This document shows positions 30,726 to 39,562 of a DNA stretch of 64,000 bases, piece after piece. The stretch spans positions 1,674,802 to 1,738,801 of the forward strand of contig NW_015961970.1 in NCBI RefSeq assembly GCF_000497045.1. Direction: 5' to 3'. A program made the position numbers and the translations under genes. The notes beneath the pieces were generated by a model. That model ran no database searches. It was given only the letters and a program-made list of their open reading frames with translations, and was not told where the DNA came from. This stretch comes from Kalmanozyma brasiliensis GHG001. Its lineage: Eukaryota > Basidiomycota > Ustilaginomycetes > Ustilaginales. The first letter of the stretch is position 1, and every line of letters starts with the position of its first letter.

Positions 30726-32534
30726 TCATGTGCTGGCAGGAACTTTCTTCTTGGTCCACCTCACTGTCCCCGGTTGCTGGTTGTCCTTGCACGCGCCCTC
30801 CTGTGCCAACATGACCGCCTGAGCATTCTGCTCCTTGCTGATCTTCCAAAAGCGCACCGTGCAGTCGATATCCTCGTATCCCTTCACGACTTTATCGAGA
30901 AGCTCCCACAGGTCCCTGTCGGGCACCTGCTCGCCGATCATGCCCAGTGGAGACTCGGCCATGATGCGCCACTTGTTGTGGCGCCATTCCCAGATCCATC
31001 GGCTGATGCCGTCGACCAGCCAGCCGTGGTGGGTCGCGATGACGATCTTATCGAAGCCCTCCGACTCCCATTTGTTGAACTCAAGCGCGGCCAGTGCCGA
31101 ACGGAGGGCAGCACGGCGAACGGTCGAGTGGGCGAAGTCAGGCGGTCGTTCGAGTCTGCGGGAGAAGTTGGGCTCGACCGTCACCTCTGGTGCGCGCTGG
31201 TAGGCTGGCTGACGAGACCGAGGGTCGTGAGTCGGGCAAAAGACGAAGCCCAGGCCAGCGCGCTTCTCTTCGCTCTCAACACCGGTGACAGGAGAAGACG
31301 CGTTGAGCTGAGCCTCGAGCGATTTGTAGTCCGGAAGCTTGCCCGCGCCAAACATGGCCTTCCTCGTAGCTTCGACAGAGAAGTCGGTCGGGATCGAGCT
31401 GTAGATCGAGGCTGCGTCGGATGGCCCCTTTCGGGGGGCTGAAGTGTTGGTGGTGAGGATGGAGCTCGCGTCGCTTCCGAGCTTCAACGCAGCTACCTGC
31501 CCAGGCGTCAAGGCGGCCCCTGCGCATAGGATCAGCATCTGGCGTGGATCGATCTTACGCACGTATCGGAGCGGTCGCCATGGCCGGGGATCAGGCACGA
31601 ACAGATCCTCGGCGAGCAGCTCGCCCATTCGAGCCGTTCTGACCGTCGCAGCGTCCGAGGCGGAGGACGCAGGGAACAAACTGGCTTCGTAGGCTGAAGG
31701 CACTCTTCCCTCGCTGGCCTCCTCGAATTGGGTGATGCCCGCCTTCTTTTCCTTGTCAGTGATGCGGTCGAGCGCTCGATGAGATGTCCAGGTGCTGGAC
31801 GCAGTCCATGGTGTCTGTGCGCTACCCGCGTCGCCAAGGATGGAAGGAGGCGGGCGAAACGGAGCTGCGACTGCGTTGGCAGTCACATTCTTTGGCAGCG
31901 TCTGCGTGCGTCCAGCAACCAGCGTATACGTTGTGATCTTGGACTGCGCCGACGCAGCTGTAGCGTTGGTCGCAATGGAAGCCGCGTCGCTGTCCTTTGC
32001 TTGCGTGTTGTCCGCTGGCGCTGCAATCGATCCGTCAGGGATCTCGAAAGGCGCTGCAACATCTCCCTGGATCGGAGCGGTCGCCTCTGCATTCGGATTC
32101 TGTTGCTCGACGCTGTCCTTGTACGCTTGTGCTTGTGTTCGGCCTTGATCGTCTAACTCTGGCTCCTGTTTGGATGCTGAAGCTTTCCGCTTCGCCTCGA
32201 TCTCGCGCGCAAAGTCGTACTCCTGAGCGCTGCGATCGTGCATCTTTGCTGGGATGAAGAGTCGCTTGACCGAGTTGTGCTGAGCAAGCGCATCGGGCGC
32301 ATAGGAGATACCGCCTGGCACATCAAGCCTGACCTGGTAAGCAGATTGCTGCTGCGTATCCTTGTCCAGCGTCTGAGCCGCTTGTGTAGAGGTGTCTCCC
32401 TCGCTTGTTGGCAGCACAACTTCGTACGAGGTGCCGCTTTCGTACGGGCGCCGTGAGCTGCTTGCAGAAGTAGACGACTTGGACGCAGAAGGACGAGCCC
32501 ATGCTTGGAGGTAGCGATAGTCCGGCGCTGACAT
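30726..32534 (-). CDS. Fungal RNase H-fold protein with most catalytic residues replaced
   Basis: Intronless, 602 residues. Residues 1-320 are low complexity. The C-terminal part follows the fungal RNase H type 1 pattern: MLILCAGAAL (333-342), KRAGLGFVF (about 424), RRAALRSALAALEF (473-486), IVIATHHGWLVDGISRWIWEW (497-517) and VPDRDLWELL (about 537-546). In active relatives these blocks read TDGACL, RAELRAAI, ATDSEY and NRDLWELL. Here the first Asp is A338, the Glu is A476 and the second Asp is H502. Only D541 remains. A hundred-residue insert separates the first two blocks. RNA/DNA-hybrid cleavage therefore looks unlikely; a nucleic-acid-binding or structural role is inferred. The gene is head-to-head with APC8, 268 bases apart. 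Confidence 0.75.
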   Translation of the reverse strand: MSAPDYRYLQAWARPSASKSSTSASSSRRPYESGTSYEVVLPTSEGDTSTQAAQTLDKDTQQQSAYQVRLDVPGGISYAPDALAQHNSVKRLFIPAKMHDRSAQEYDFAREIEAKRKASASKQEPELDDQGRTQAQAYKDSVEQQNPNAEATAPIQGDVAAPFEIPDGSIAAPADNTQAKDSDAASIATNATAASAQSKITTYTLVAGRTQTLPKNVTANAVAAPFRPPPSILGDAGSAQTPWTASSTWTSHRALDRITDKEKKAGITQFEEASEGRVPSAYEASLFPASSASDAATVRTARMGELLAEDLFVPDPRPWRPLRYVRKIDPRQMLILCAGAALTPGQVAALKLGSDASSILTTNTSAPRKGPSDAASIYSSIPTDFSVEATRKAMFGAGKLPDYKSLEAQLNASSPVTGVESEEKRAGLGFVFCPTHDPRSRQPAYQRAPEVTVEPNFSRRLERPPDFAHSTVRRAALRSALAALEFNKWESEGFDKIVIATHHGWLVDGISRWIWEWRHNKWRIMAESPLGMIGEQVPDRDLWELLDKVVKGYEDIDCTVRFWKISKEQNAQAVMLAQEGACKDNQQPGTVRWTKKKVPAST

Positions 32535-32802
32535 GATTGTAGGCTATCTCTGTGGTGGTGATGGTCAGAAAGCAAGAAGCAGAGATCCCAACCACAGCGA
32601 ATGGGTGAAGAGTGTGTCACTTTCAGGGTCCGTGGTTGCATGCCGAATCGAAGCCTCACGGAAGCTCAAATCCGCGACCGCGGCTGTTGAAATCCGAGTC
32701 GCGTTGAGACCAACACAAGACAAAGGCGCTTTGTTCTCGCTCGCTCTCTGACCATCACTTCCATCTGCCGCTAAGGTCAACACGGGCCCATTCCACGCAC
32801 CT

Positions 32803-34920
32803 ATGACCATGTCCGAGACATCCGTCTTCGACATCGACTATCCCTTTCCCGACCTCGACCCCGCTCGAGCACGCGAGTCACTCCGCTTCGCTGCTGCGGA
32901 GCTGTCAGATCGAGGTCTGGCCTCTTCCTCCAGATGGACGCTCGAGCTGCTTCAATCGGTCCCCTACACCGCTGCCACAAACGAGGGGCTACTTCAGTCG
33001 AAACCCGATCGCCTGGACAGTTCGGCACTAGCTACATCCACGCCTGCGGCGAAACGACCCTCTCATGCTCGACAACTCGTTCCAGAGCACTCGACGCCAG
33101 CGCTCGGCATGCACCAGCGCATGTCGGTCGAGCCTGGCACTGAGAACGAGTCGCTAGAAGGCGTCTCCGGAAGGTTTGCAGCCAGTTCTTTTGCCTCATC
33201 GCCTCTCGCCAGCCATCGTCTCGGTCACGTGCTGTCCCCGAGACTCGACGCGGATACCTCCCTTATCACGGTGGATAGTGAGGATGGAGACGCTCCGGGA
33301 TCTGCGCACGTACACTGGCAGTCGAACACCAACTCGGTCGACTACTCCCCTGGCGCATCACAGCAACGTCTCGGTAGCGCGTCGTCTGCGGCGTCCGTTC
33401 TCGAAGAGGAAACGTATCTCTTAGCGAAGAGCCACTTTGACCAACACCAACTCGAACGCTGCATCTGGGTGCTGGAGAGCAGTAAGAGCTCGTCCGATAA
33501 GGCACGCTTCTTGCGCCTCTACGCTCGCTTCTTGATGTCCGAACGCAAGCTGGACGAGCACGGCATGATCATCCCCAAGCCAACCGGAACACTGCCCGCC
33601 ACCTCACCGAGCTTGATCTCCATCCTCAAAGACCTCATCGACGCATCCGACCCCTTTCTCCTCTTTCTCAAAGGAGCGATCCTTCGCAAGCTCAATCGAC
33701 CGATCGAAGCGATGGACTGCCTCCTCCGTTCTGTGCAGAGCTTTGCGTACAACTGGGCCGCTTGGCAGGAGCTGGCAATGACGCTCGAACCGGGCGAAGC
33801 AGACCAGATGGCCGATCTGCTGCCCGAGTCCTTCATGGTCAGCTTCTTCCGCGAGTTTCTCGACCGCCACTCTGCGCAGGAAGGCGACCTTACCATCGCG
33901 CGCATAGACCGACTCCTCGAATCATTCCCACGCTCGGCATACCTGCTCACCTGTCGCGCTCAAACCAACGTCCACCGCCTCGACTACATCGAAGCGGAAC
34001 AGGACTTCCAGGAAGCCTGGTCGCTCGATCCGTACCGCATCGACGGCCTGGCCGACTACTCGAATGCGCTCTATCTGCTCAACCGCAGCGCCGAGCTGGC
34101 CCACCTCGCGCACAAGTTCAGCTCGTTCGCCAAGGACCGTCCCGAGGTCTGCTGTCTGGTCGGCAACTACTACAACCAGCGTGGCGACCATCACCGCGCC
34201 ATCGAGGCGTTCCGCCATGCCCTTCGCCTTGATGCCGGTTGCGTCCCTGCCTGGATCCTCCTCGGCCACGAATACATCGAGCTGAAGAACTCGCACGCTG
34301 CGGCAGAAATGTATCGACGAGCGCTCAAGATCATCCCGCGCGAGTACCGCGCGCTGTACGGCCTGGGCCAAATATACGAGCTCACCGGCGCCTACACGTA
34401 CGCCGTCAACTACTTTCAGAAGTGCGCCGCGATCCGACCGTACGACGGACGGATGTGGTCGAGTATGGGCGTCTGCTATGATCAGTTGGGACGCGCACAG
34501 GATGCCATCTCGTGCTTCAAACGATGCTTGGCATGTCGGCTCAACCAAGGCGATACAGTGGCGGGACTCAACAGGATCATCGAAGTGTACGAGAAGGCGC
34601 GCGACTTTGAGGCCGCGGCTTCGTATCACAGGCGGCTGGTGCAGGTGGTCGACCGCGCTTCGACGGGCGCCGAGTCCAACGTCGTCGCGCGCTACGCCAG
34701 GTCGTACATTATCGCAGCCCGATGGGAGATGGGCGAGATTGGTTCGAAAGCAGCTCAGCAGCAAGCAGCCGACGAGATGGATGATGCCGAGCCAGAAGGT
34801 CCCAAGGTGGGCAACCTGGCACTGGCCAACGACTATCTGCAGAAGGTCATCGCCGCGGGGACGGAAATGACGGACAGCGCAGAGATCTTGCTCAAGCGCT
34901 TGGCGTTTCTGCGAGATTGA
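32803..34920 (+). CDS. CDC23: Anaphase-promoting complex subunit 8 (TPR protein)
   Basis: Intronless, 705 residues. After a short N-terminal domain (about 1-60, FAAAELSDRGL as in Apc8) and a long disordered insert (about 65-200), TPR repeats run from about 205 to 640. The diagnostic stretch DPYRIDGLADYSNALYLLN is followed by CCLVGNYYNQRGDH, which is characteristic of Cdc23/Apc8 rather than Apc3, Apc6 or Apc7. Further TPRs include AWILLGHEYIELKNSHAA and RALYGLGQIYELTGAYTYA. Apc8 is a scaffold TPR subunit of the APC/C ubiquitin ligase that drives mitotic exit. ATG codons at 32803 and 32809 are both possible starts. Promoter shared with the RNase H-like gene is inferred. Confidence 0.93.
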   Translation: MTMSETSVFDIDYPFPDLDPARARESLRFAAAELSDRGLASSSRWTLELLQSVPYTAATNEGLLQSKPDRLDSSALATSTPAAKRPSHARQLVPEHSTPALGMHQRMSVEPGTENESLEGVSGRFAASSFASSPLASHRLGHVLSPRLDADTSLITVDSEDGDAPGSAHVHWQSNTNSVDYSPGASQQRLGSASSAASVLEEETYLLAKSHFDQHQLERCIWVLESSKSSSDKARFLRLYARFLMSERKLDEHGMIIPKPTGTLPATSPSLISILKDLIDASDPFLLFLKGAILRKLNRPIEAMDCLLRSVQSFAYNWAAWQELAMTLEPGEADQMADLLPESFMVSFFREFLDRHSAQEGDLTIARIDRLLESFPRSAYLLTCRAQTNVHRLDYIEAEQDFQEAWSLDPYRIDGLADYSNALYLLNRSAELAHLAHKFSSFAKDRPEVCCLVGNYYNQRGDHHRAIEAFRHALRLDAGCVPAWILLGHEYIELKNSHAAAEMYRRALKIIPREYRALYGLGQIYELTGAYTYAVNYFQKCAAIRPYDGRMWSSMGVCYDQLGRAQDAISCFKRCLACRLNQGDTVAGLNRIIEVYEKARDFEAAASYHRRLVQVVDRASTGAESNVVARYARSYIIAARWEMGEIGSKAAQQQAADEMDDAEPEGPKVGNLALANDYLQKVIAAGTEMTDSAEILLKRLAFLRD

Positions 34921-35126
34921 GGCGAGCTGAGCTGAATGTATAGCCGCCAGACAAGGCTGCCGAAATCAAGACGCTCCGTGACGTGATACCACGAGGTCAA
35001 GTCATCCCTGACTGAGACTGACTGAGACTCTCGCGTCCCGGCTGAGGTGAGCCGTCGATTTTGCCGGGCAGAAGAAGAAGAAATTCGGAACGGCCATGTG
35101 CGCTGTATCGCGTGCTTCGGCGAATT

Positions 35127-35140
35127 TTTAAGCGCTTAAA
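35127..35140. promoter_or_regulatory. Perfect 14-base palindrome, candidate operator
   Basis: TTTAAGCGCTTAAA is fully self-complementary and sits 136-149 bases upstream of the PRISE-type reductase start, 61 bases before a TATAAG box. Position and symmetry suggest a dimeric transcription-factor site; the factor is unknown. Confidence 0.45.
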
Positions 35141-35200
35141 GTCACGGATGACATTCGTGATTACGGTGGAGGCCGAGGTGTTGCTTTGCTTGGCTCACAG

Positions 35201-35206
35201 TATAAG
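35201..35206 (+). promoter_or_regulatory. TATA-like box of the PRISE-type reductase gene
   Basis: TATAAG lies 70 bases upstream of the chosen ATG (35276), a usual distance for a fungal core promoter. It is the clearest TATA-like element seen ahead of any gene in the window. Confidence 0.5.
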
Positions 35207-35275
35207 ACGAGCCGCCTCGAACCCCATCGTCCGGTCAACCTCCCATACATCCGCTCCGAACACCATCTCAGCACC

Positions 35276-36448
35276 ATGTCGTCGCCCCAGCACTACCTCG
35301 TCTTTGGAGCCAACGGCGTTTCCGGCTTGGCCGCACTCCGTGCCCTCGTCGAGCAGCCCAAGGAGAAGGTGGGCGCGATCCTCGCCGTTTCCCGCCGTCC
35401 CCCTCAGATCGACTACAAGGACTCGCGCATCAAGTTCATCTCGATCGACATCCTTAACGCTTCCGTCGACGAGATCACCGAGCGACTCAAAGCCGAAGGT
35501 GGCGACAAAGTCAATGTCGCCCTGCACTACACCTACATCGAGAAGAAGGACCCGCAGGAGCTGCTCGACATCAACCACGAGCTGCTCATCAAGGCGCTCG
35601 ACAGCACCTCTTCCGCGACCGGCAAGAACCTCCGTCACTTCCACCTGCAGACGGGCTACAAGTGGTACTCGCTGCACCTTGCCAACAAGGAGCTTGCCTC
35701 GCCGGTGCCCTACCAGGAAGACGCGCCGCGCGGACCCACCGACCCGCCCAACTTCTACTACGACCAAGTGGACACGCTCGTCGCCCACGCCAAGAAGCAC
35801 GGCTACGCATGGTCCGAGACGCGCCCCAACACCATCATCGGCGCGGCCAAGGGCAACTTTATGAACCAGGCCGTCTCCACCAGTCTCTACCTCGCGCTCG
35901 AAAAGGGTAAAGGCAAGACCGAAGTCCAGTATCCAGGCAACAACCTCAACTGGGACCAGATCTTTGTCTCGCAGAGCACGGCGATCAACAATGCGCGTTT
36001 CCAGGTGTTCCTCACCGACGCGAAGAATGCGGCCAAGTGCGAGAACCAGTCGTTCAACATCGAGGATGGCGATCGACGTACGCTGGGTCGGATCTGGCAG
36101 GACCTGGGCAAGGAGCTGGGCCTCAAGGTGTTGCCTCCCACGCTGACGGCCAAGTACAACGACAAGCCACCCCAGCTGAGTCTCAGTCTGAACGAGTGGA
36201 GCAAGCGACCCGAGAACGTTGAGGCGTGGAAGAAGCTGACCAGCGAGGAGGGCGGCGATCCAAAGGCCTTTGCCGACCACGCGACTTTTGCATTTGCCGA
36301 CTTTACCCTCGGCGCGACGTTCGACCAGCAGGGCAGCTTGGACAAGGCCAGAGCAGCCGGCTGGGATGTCGTGTGCGATACCGTCAAGGATGGATACCTC
36401 GACACCTACCGGTACCTGCAGGAGATCGGTACGCTGCCCAAGGTTTGA
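35276..36448 (+). CDS. PRISE-type short-chain dehydrogenase/reductase (enone reductase-like)
   Basis: Intronless, 390 residues from ATG 35276 (MSSPQHYLVFG). An in-frame extension of 30 codons upstream overlaps the TATA box and is rejected. VFGANGVSGLAALR is the Rossmann NADPH motif; VSRRPP follows the second strand as in PRISE (progesterone 5-beta-reductase/iridoid synthase-like) enzymes. ALHYTYIE and LQTGYKWYSLH are the conserved segments, the latter placing Tyr and Lys near the catalytic site. WSETRPNTIIGAAKGN is the typical later motif. Family members reduce alpha,beta-unsaturated carbonyls with NADPH; many fungal ones lie in secondary-metabolite or detoxification loci. No such neighbours are seen here. 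The palindrome and TATA box suggest inducible expression. Confidence 0.88.
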   Translation: MSSPQHYLVFGANGVSGLAALRALVEQPKEKVGAILAVSRRPPQIDYKDSRIKFISIDILNASVDEITERLKAEGGDKVNVALHYTYIEKKDPQELLDINHELLIKALDSTSSATGKNLRHFHLQTGYKWYSLHLANKELASPVPYQEDAPRGPTDPPNFYYDQVDTLVAHAKKHGYAWSETRPNTIIGAAKGNFMNQAVSTSLYLALEKGKGKTEVQYPGNNLNWDQIFVSQSTAINNARFQVFLTDAKNAAKCENQSFNIEDGDRRTLGRIWQDLGKELGLKVLPPTLTAKYNDKPPQLSLSLNEWSKRPENVEAWKKLTSEEGGDPKAFADHATFAFADFTLGATFDQQGSLDKARAAGWDVVCDTVKDGYLDTYRYLQEIGTLPKV

Positions 36449-36731
36449 AGTGTTGTCCTCATCTGTAGTCTAAGCACCCGCATCGTCAATCCACTGTCGT
36501 GGGCATCCACACATTGCCGAGCCTCAGATGCGGACTGCTGCGTCAGGCGTGGACGTCAATGAGTAACGAGGTTGCAAGAATGGTGTGTGATCTGAAAGCG
36601 TATGTTCGCGCTTCGAAAGCTCTGCGGTACAAGTACAAGAATCGTTGAATCTAGCTAAAAGTACAGGTGGTAAGGATCCTGGTTCCCGAAGGTCCCTTTT
36701 AAGTGTCTACATCTAAATGGAGAGTCGAGCA

Positions 36732-39131
36732 TCACCACTTGCTGGCGCTGCTATCGCGACCGAATCGGCTCTCCCGAGCGTCACGGCCGCTGCCGAAGCT
36801 ACTGCGTCCGCCGCGGTCGCCGCCGCCACCAAATCTCGATCCGCCACGGCTGTCCCTACCATCTCGACTGGGTCGTGCATCGCGATCGCGGAAGTCACGT
36901 CCGCCATCGTCCTTGTTGAAGCGACCGCGACCGAACGACTTTCCGCCACCAAAACCGCCACGTCCACCGCTGAATCCGCCAGCCCGACGCGGTCCACCCC
37001 GGTCCTTGAGCGAGATGCCGAGCTTCTGCATGAACGCCTCGCTGAGGTACGGCGCCTGCTCCAAACGGCCTGCCTGGACACTCCACTGCTTGAGCCCCTC
37101 GAGCACCTGCATCTTGCTGGTGCGCAGCTCGTCGCCCTTGCCGAGGTAGAAGCCGAGCAGCGAGTTGAACGTCTCGCGCACCGCGTCCTCTTCGTCCAGC
37201 GACTTGAGCGACTCTTCGACCAACGGGGCGAGGGTCTTGGTGGAATACTTTCCCGTGAGAGGACCTCGGATCTCGGCAGGCGGTCGCACTCGGCCGCCAT
37301 CACGGCTGTCACGCCCGCGGAAACCTTTCCTGGCCTCCTGCGATTTCGCCTTGGCTGCCTTGACAACCTCGTCCGGAACAGCGAACTGCTCCGGTGCCTC
37401 GTCGAAGCGCTTTGCCATCGTCTCGACTTCCTGCACGAGATCGTCGACGTGAAGCTGGTGGACAGGAAGGTCGTCAAGCTGGTAGTAGAGGAAGCCGCGC
37501 TCAAAGTTCTGGAGCACAATGTCGGATCGACCCTTGGCACCGGCACGACCTGTTCGGCCAATACGGTGGATGTACTGGTCCTTGCTGCTGGGAATGCCGA
37601 TCTGGATGACACGAGTGGTACCGGGGTAGTCGACACCACGAGCGCTGACGTCACTGGTGACGAGAACGCTGGCTCCACTCTGGTCCTTACGGAAGCGGTC
37701 GCTGGTGTTGAAACGGGCGCGCTGGTCCTTCTTGCTGTGGATCTCGTAGACGCTCGAGCCGGTCGATGCGGGCAAGTGGCGCTGAGCGTCGCGGATGACA
37801 TCGGCAAGCAGCTCGGTCATCTTGGTGGTGGGGGCAAAGACGATGGTCTTGGACTTGCCAGGGTTGACAAGCTGATCGTGGGCGATGAGACGCAAGACGT
37901 GAGGGATCTGCTCTTCCGCAGACTCGAGCACGGTAGCGTATTGAGGGATGTGCTTGTGAACATTCTCCTCTCCTGCGGGGACGCAGTCGATGAAGCGATG
38001 GTCCTTCTGCAAACTGGCGCGGGCGATGGCGCGAATCTCGTTGCTGACGGTGGCACTGAAGAGCATGTTCTGACGGTCGACCTTGGCGGGAAGGTGACGC
38101 ATGATGGCTTGCAGGTCATCGCGGAAACCCATCTCGAGGAGCGTGTCGGCCTCGTCGAGGATGAGCGTGCGGCATGCAGTCATAGCTTCGCGGATCATGC
38201 CAACATCGTTGAGCAAATCGAGGATACGTCCGGGAGTAGCGACCACAACATCGGGTCTGGACCTCCTCCAGTCGTTGATCTGGAATTGACGACTGGCACC
38301 TCCGACCAGAAGCTGAACCTTGAGATCAGGCTCATGCGAGAGCAGCTTCTTGGCCTCGTCCGCAATCTGCGTTGCCAGCTCTCGAGTGGGAGAGAGAACG
38401 AGCGTACCGACGGTGTTGTTGACGAACTGCTTGACGATCTCTTCGAGCTCCTTCTTCTTGAGCGAGGACGCATCGAGATCGGGTCGATGCCTTTGGAGCA
38501 TGTCGAGCCACGGTTTTGGGAACTTGCCGTTGCGGACATCCTCGATGGAACGCAGGCGAGCCTCGAGAGCGGGCACGAGGAAGGCGATCGTTTTACCGGT
38601 ACCTGTCTTTGCCTTGACCAGCATGTCTCGGCCTTCTCCATCGGGCATAGGTGTAGCTGATTCACCGACACCGCTTGCGACCTCGGGGAGAAGGTGGAGG
38701 ACGCTCTGTTGGACGGCCGACATGTTGGTGTATGCGAAGGGTTTGACGGTCAACGCCTTGAGAATCGAAGGGTGAATGGATCCCTTCAAAGATGCAAACG
38801 TCTCGTCCTTGACGCGAGCTGCTTTCTTGTCCCTCCCAGAGAAGGCGACTTGGTCGTCTGTGAAAGTGTCCTCGGAGGCTGTTGCAGCGGCGCTTGCTGG
38901 CTCAGACCCTTTGGAGGTCTGGGAGAAGCTGCGAATGGCAAGCGACACGTTCGAGCTCGGATATGAGCGCGCTACTCGGCTTTGCTGAAGGGCATCTTGT
39001 GCGAATGATGATGCAGCAGAGGGGACGACTCGTGCGCGGATGGCGGATCTTGTGGTGAGCGTTGAGAGCTGTCGAGCCGCTACCAGAGAGCGGGCAAGCC
39101 CTTGCGGGCCGGCAAGTTTTGTGTACAGCAT
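36732..39131 (-). CDS. Mitochondrial DEAD-box RNA helicase (Mss116-like)
   Basis: Intronless, 799 residues. The first 75 residues are Arg/Ser/Ala-rich and free of acidic residues early on, as in a mitochondrial presequence (RSYPSSNVSLAIRSFSQTS). Helicase motifs: AKTGTGKT (174-181), PTRELA (248-253), TPGR (299-302), DEAD (326-329), SAT (359-361), then VTSDVSARGVDYPG and HRIGRTGRAG. A roughly 30-residue insert around 205-235 lies between motifs I and Ia. The C-terminus after about 690 is an RGG/RDG-rich basic tail. Yeast Mss116 aids group I and II intron splicing and translation in mitochondria; orthology is inferred from the presequence and tail. A 647-codon open frame on the opposite strand is a shadow. 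Confidence 0.92.
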   Translation of the reverse strand: MLYTKLAGPQGLARSLVAARQLSTLTTRSAIRARVVPSAASSFAQDALQQSRVARSYPSSNVSLAIRSFSQTSKGSEPASAAATASEDTFTDDQVAFSGRDKKAARVKDETFASLKGSIHPSILKALTVKPFAYTNMSAVQQSVLHLLPEVASGVGESATPMPDGEGRDMLVKAKTGTGKTIAFLVPALEARLRSIEDVRNGKFPKPWLDMLQRHRPDLDASSLKKKELEEIVKQFVNNTVGTLVLSPTRELATQIADEAKKLLSHEPDLKVQLLVGGASRQFQINDWRRSRPDVVVATPGRILDLLNDVGMIREAMTACRTLILDEADTLLEMGFRDDLQAIMRHLPAKVDRQNMLFSATVSNEIRAIARASLQKDHRFIDCVPAGEENVHKHIPQYATVLESAEEQIPHVLRLIAHDQLVNPGKSKTIVFAPTTKMTELLADVIRDAQRHLPASTGSSVYEIHSKKDQRARFNTSDRFRKDQSGASVLVTSDVSARGVDYPGTTRVIQIGIPSSKDQYIHRIGRTGRAGAKGRSDIVLQNFERGFLYYQLDDLPVHQLHVDDLVQEVETMAKRFDEAPEQFAVPDEVVKAAKAKSQEARKGFRGRDSRDGGRVRPPAEIRGPLTGKYSTKTLAPLVEESLKSLDEEDAVRETFNSLLGFYLGKGDELRTSKMQVLEGLKQWSVQAGRLEQAPYLSEAFMQKLGISLKDRGGPRRAGGFSGGRGGFGGGKSFGRGRFNKDDGGRDFRDRDARPSRDGRDSRGGSRFGGGGDRGGRSSFGSGRDARESRFGRDSSASKW

Positions 39132-39562
39132 TGCGCTGAAGCTGTATGTGGACGATGATCCGTCGGTGGCAAGAAGTGCCTGCTGATTGTACCGAGATGA
39201 TGGATAGGAGGGTCAAGACCAGGAGTTGTACAATACTTTGGCCACCACCGAGAGAGAGAGCTCAGTCAATGAGTCTTCGCTAAGAAGTTTCCTCCAAAAT
39301 TTTCGAGCCTTCTGCAGGGACGAACCGGGCAATTTTCGGCTGAGACCCTGTTCTGCCTTGCAGCAGCTGACCACCTTTTGATTGGATCGGGCCGACAGCC
39401 TCCACTCTGCCTCCCGATCCAGATCCCAGAAGAGCGACTCGAGAGCAACACCACGCCAAGATCAGCTGTCTGAGTGAGAACAACACCCTAATCAACACCA
39501 TCCATCTACATCGTCCTTTTGGGCTTGGCAGGGCACAGGAGCTGCAGTCGCGGGACGACATC
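39132..39562. promoter_or_regulatory. Divergent promoter between the helicase and PIG-U genes
   Basis: About 430 bases between divergent starts. The last 100 bases are CA/TC-rich. No gene is recognised. Confidence 0.4.

Larger units (their letters stand above)
34921..35275. other. Intergenic region with promoter of the PRISE-type gene
   Basis: About 355 bases. It holds the 3' end of APC8, a short tandem GACTGAGACT repeat near 35009-35030, a 14-base palindrome and a TATA-like box (listed separately). An imperfect inverted repeat TCACG...CGTGA lies at about 35142-35160. Confidence 0.55.

Noticed and set aside
33922..34764. 280-codon open frame antisense to APC8
   Set aside because: Shadow of the TPR-coding frame.
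35195..36280. 361-codon open frame antisense to the PRISE-type reductase
   Set aside because: Shadow frame; sense product is complete and conserved.
36717..38660. 647-codon open frame antisense to the DEAD-box helicase
   Set aside because: Same codon-bias mirror effect; the sense strand carries every helicase motif.
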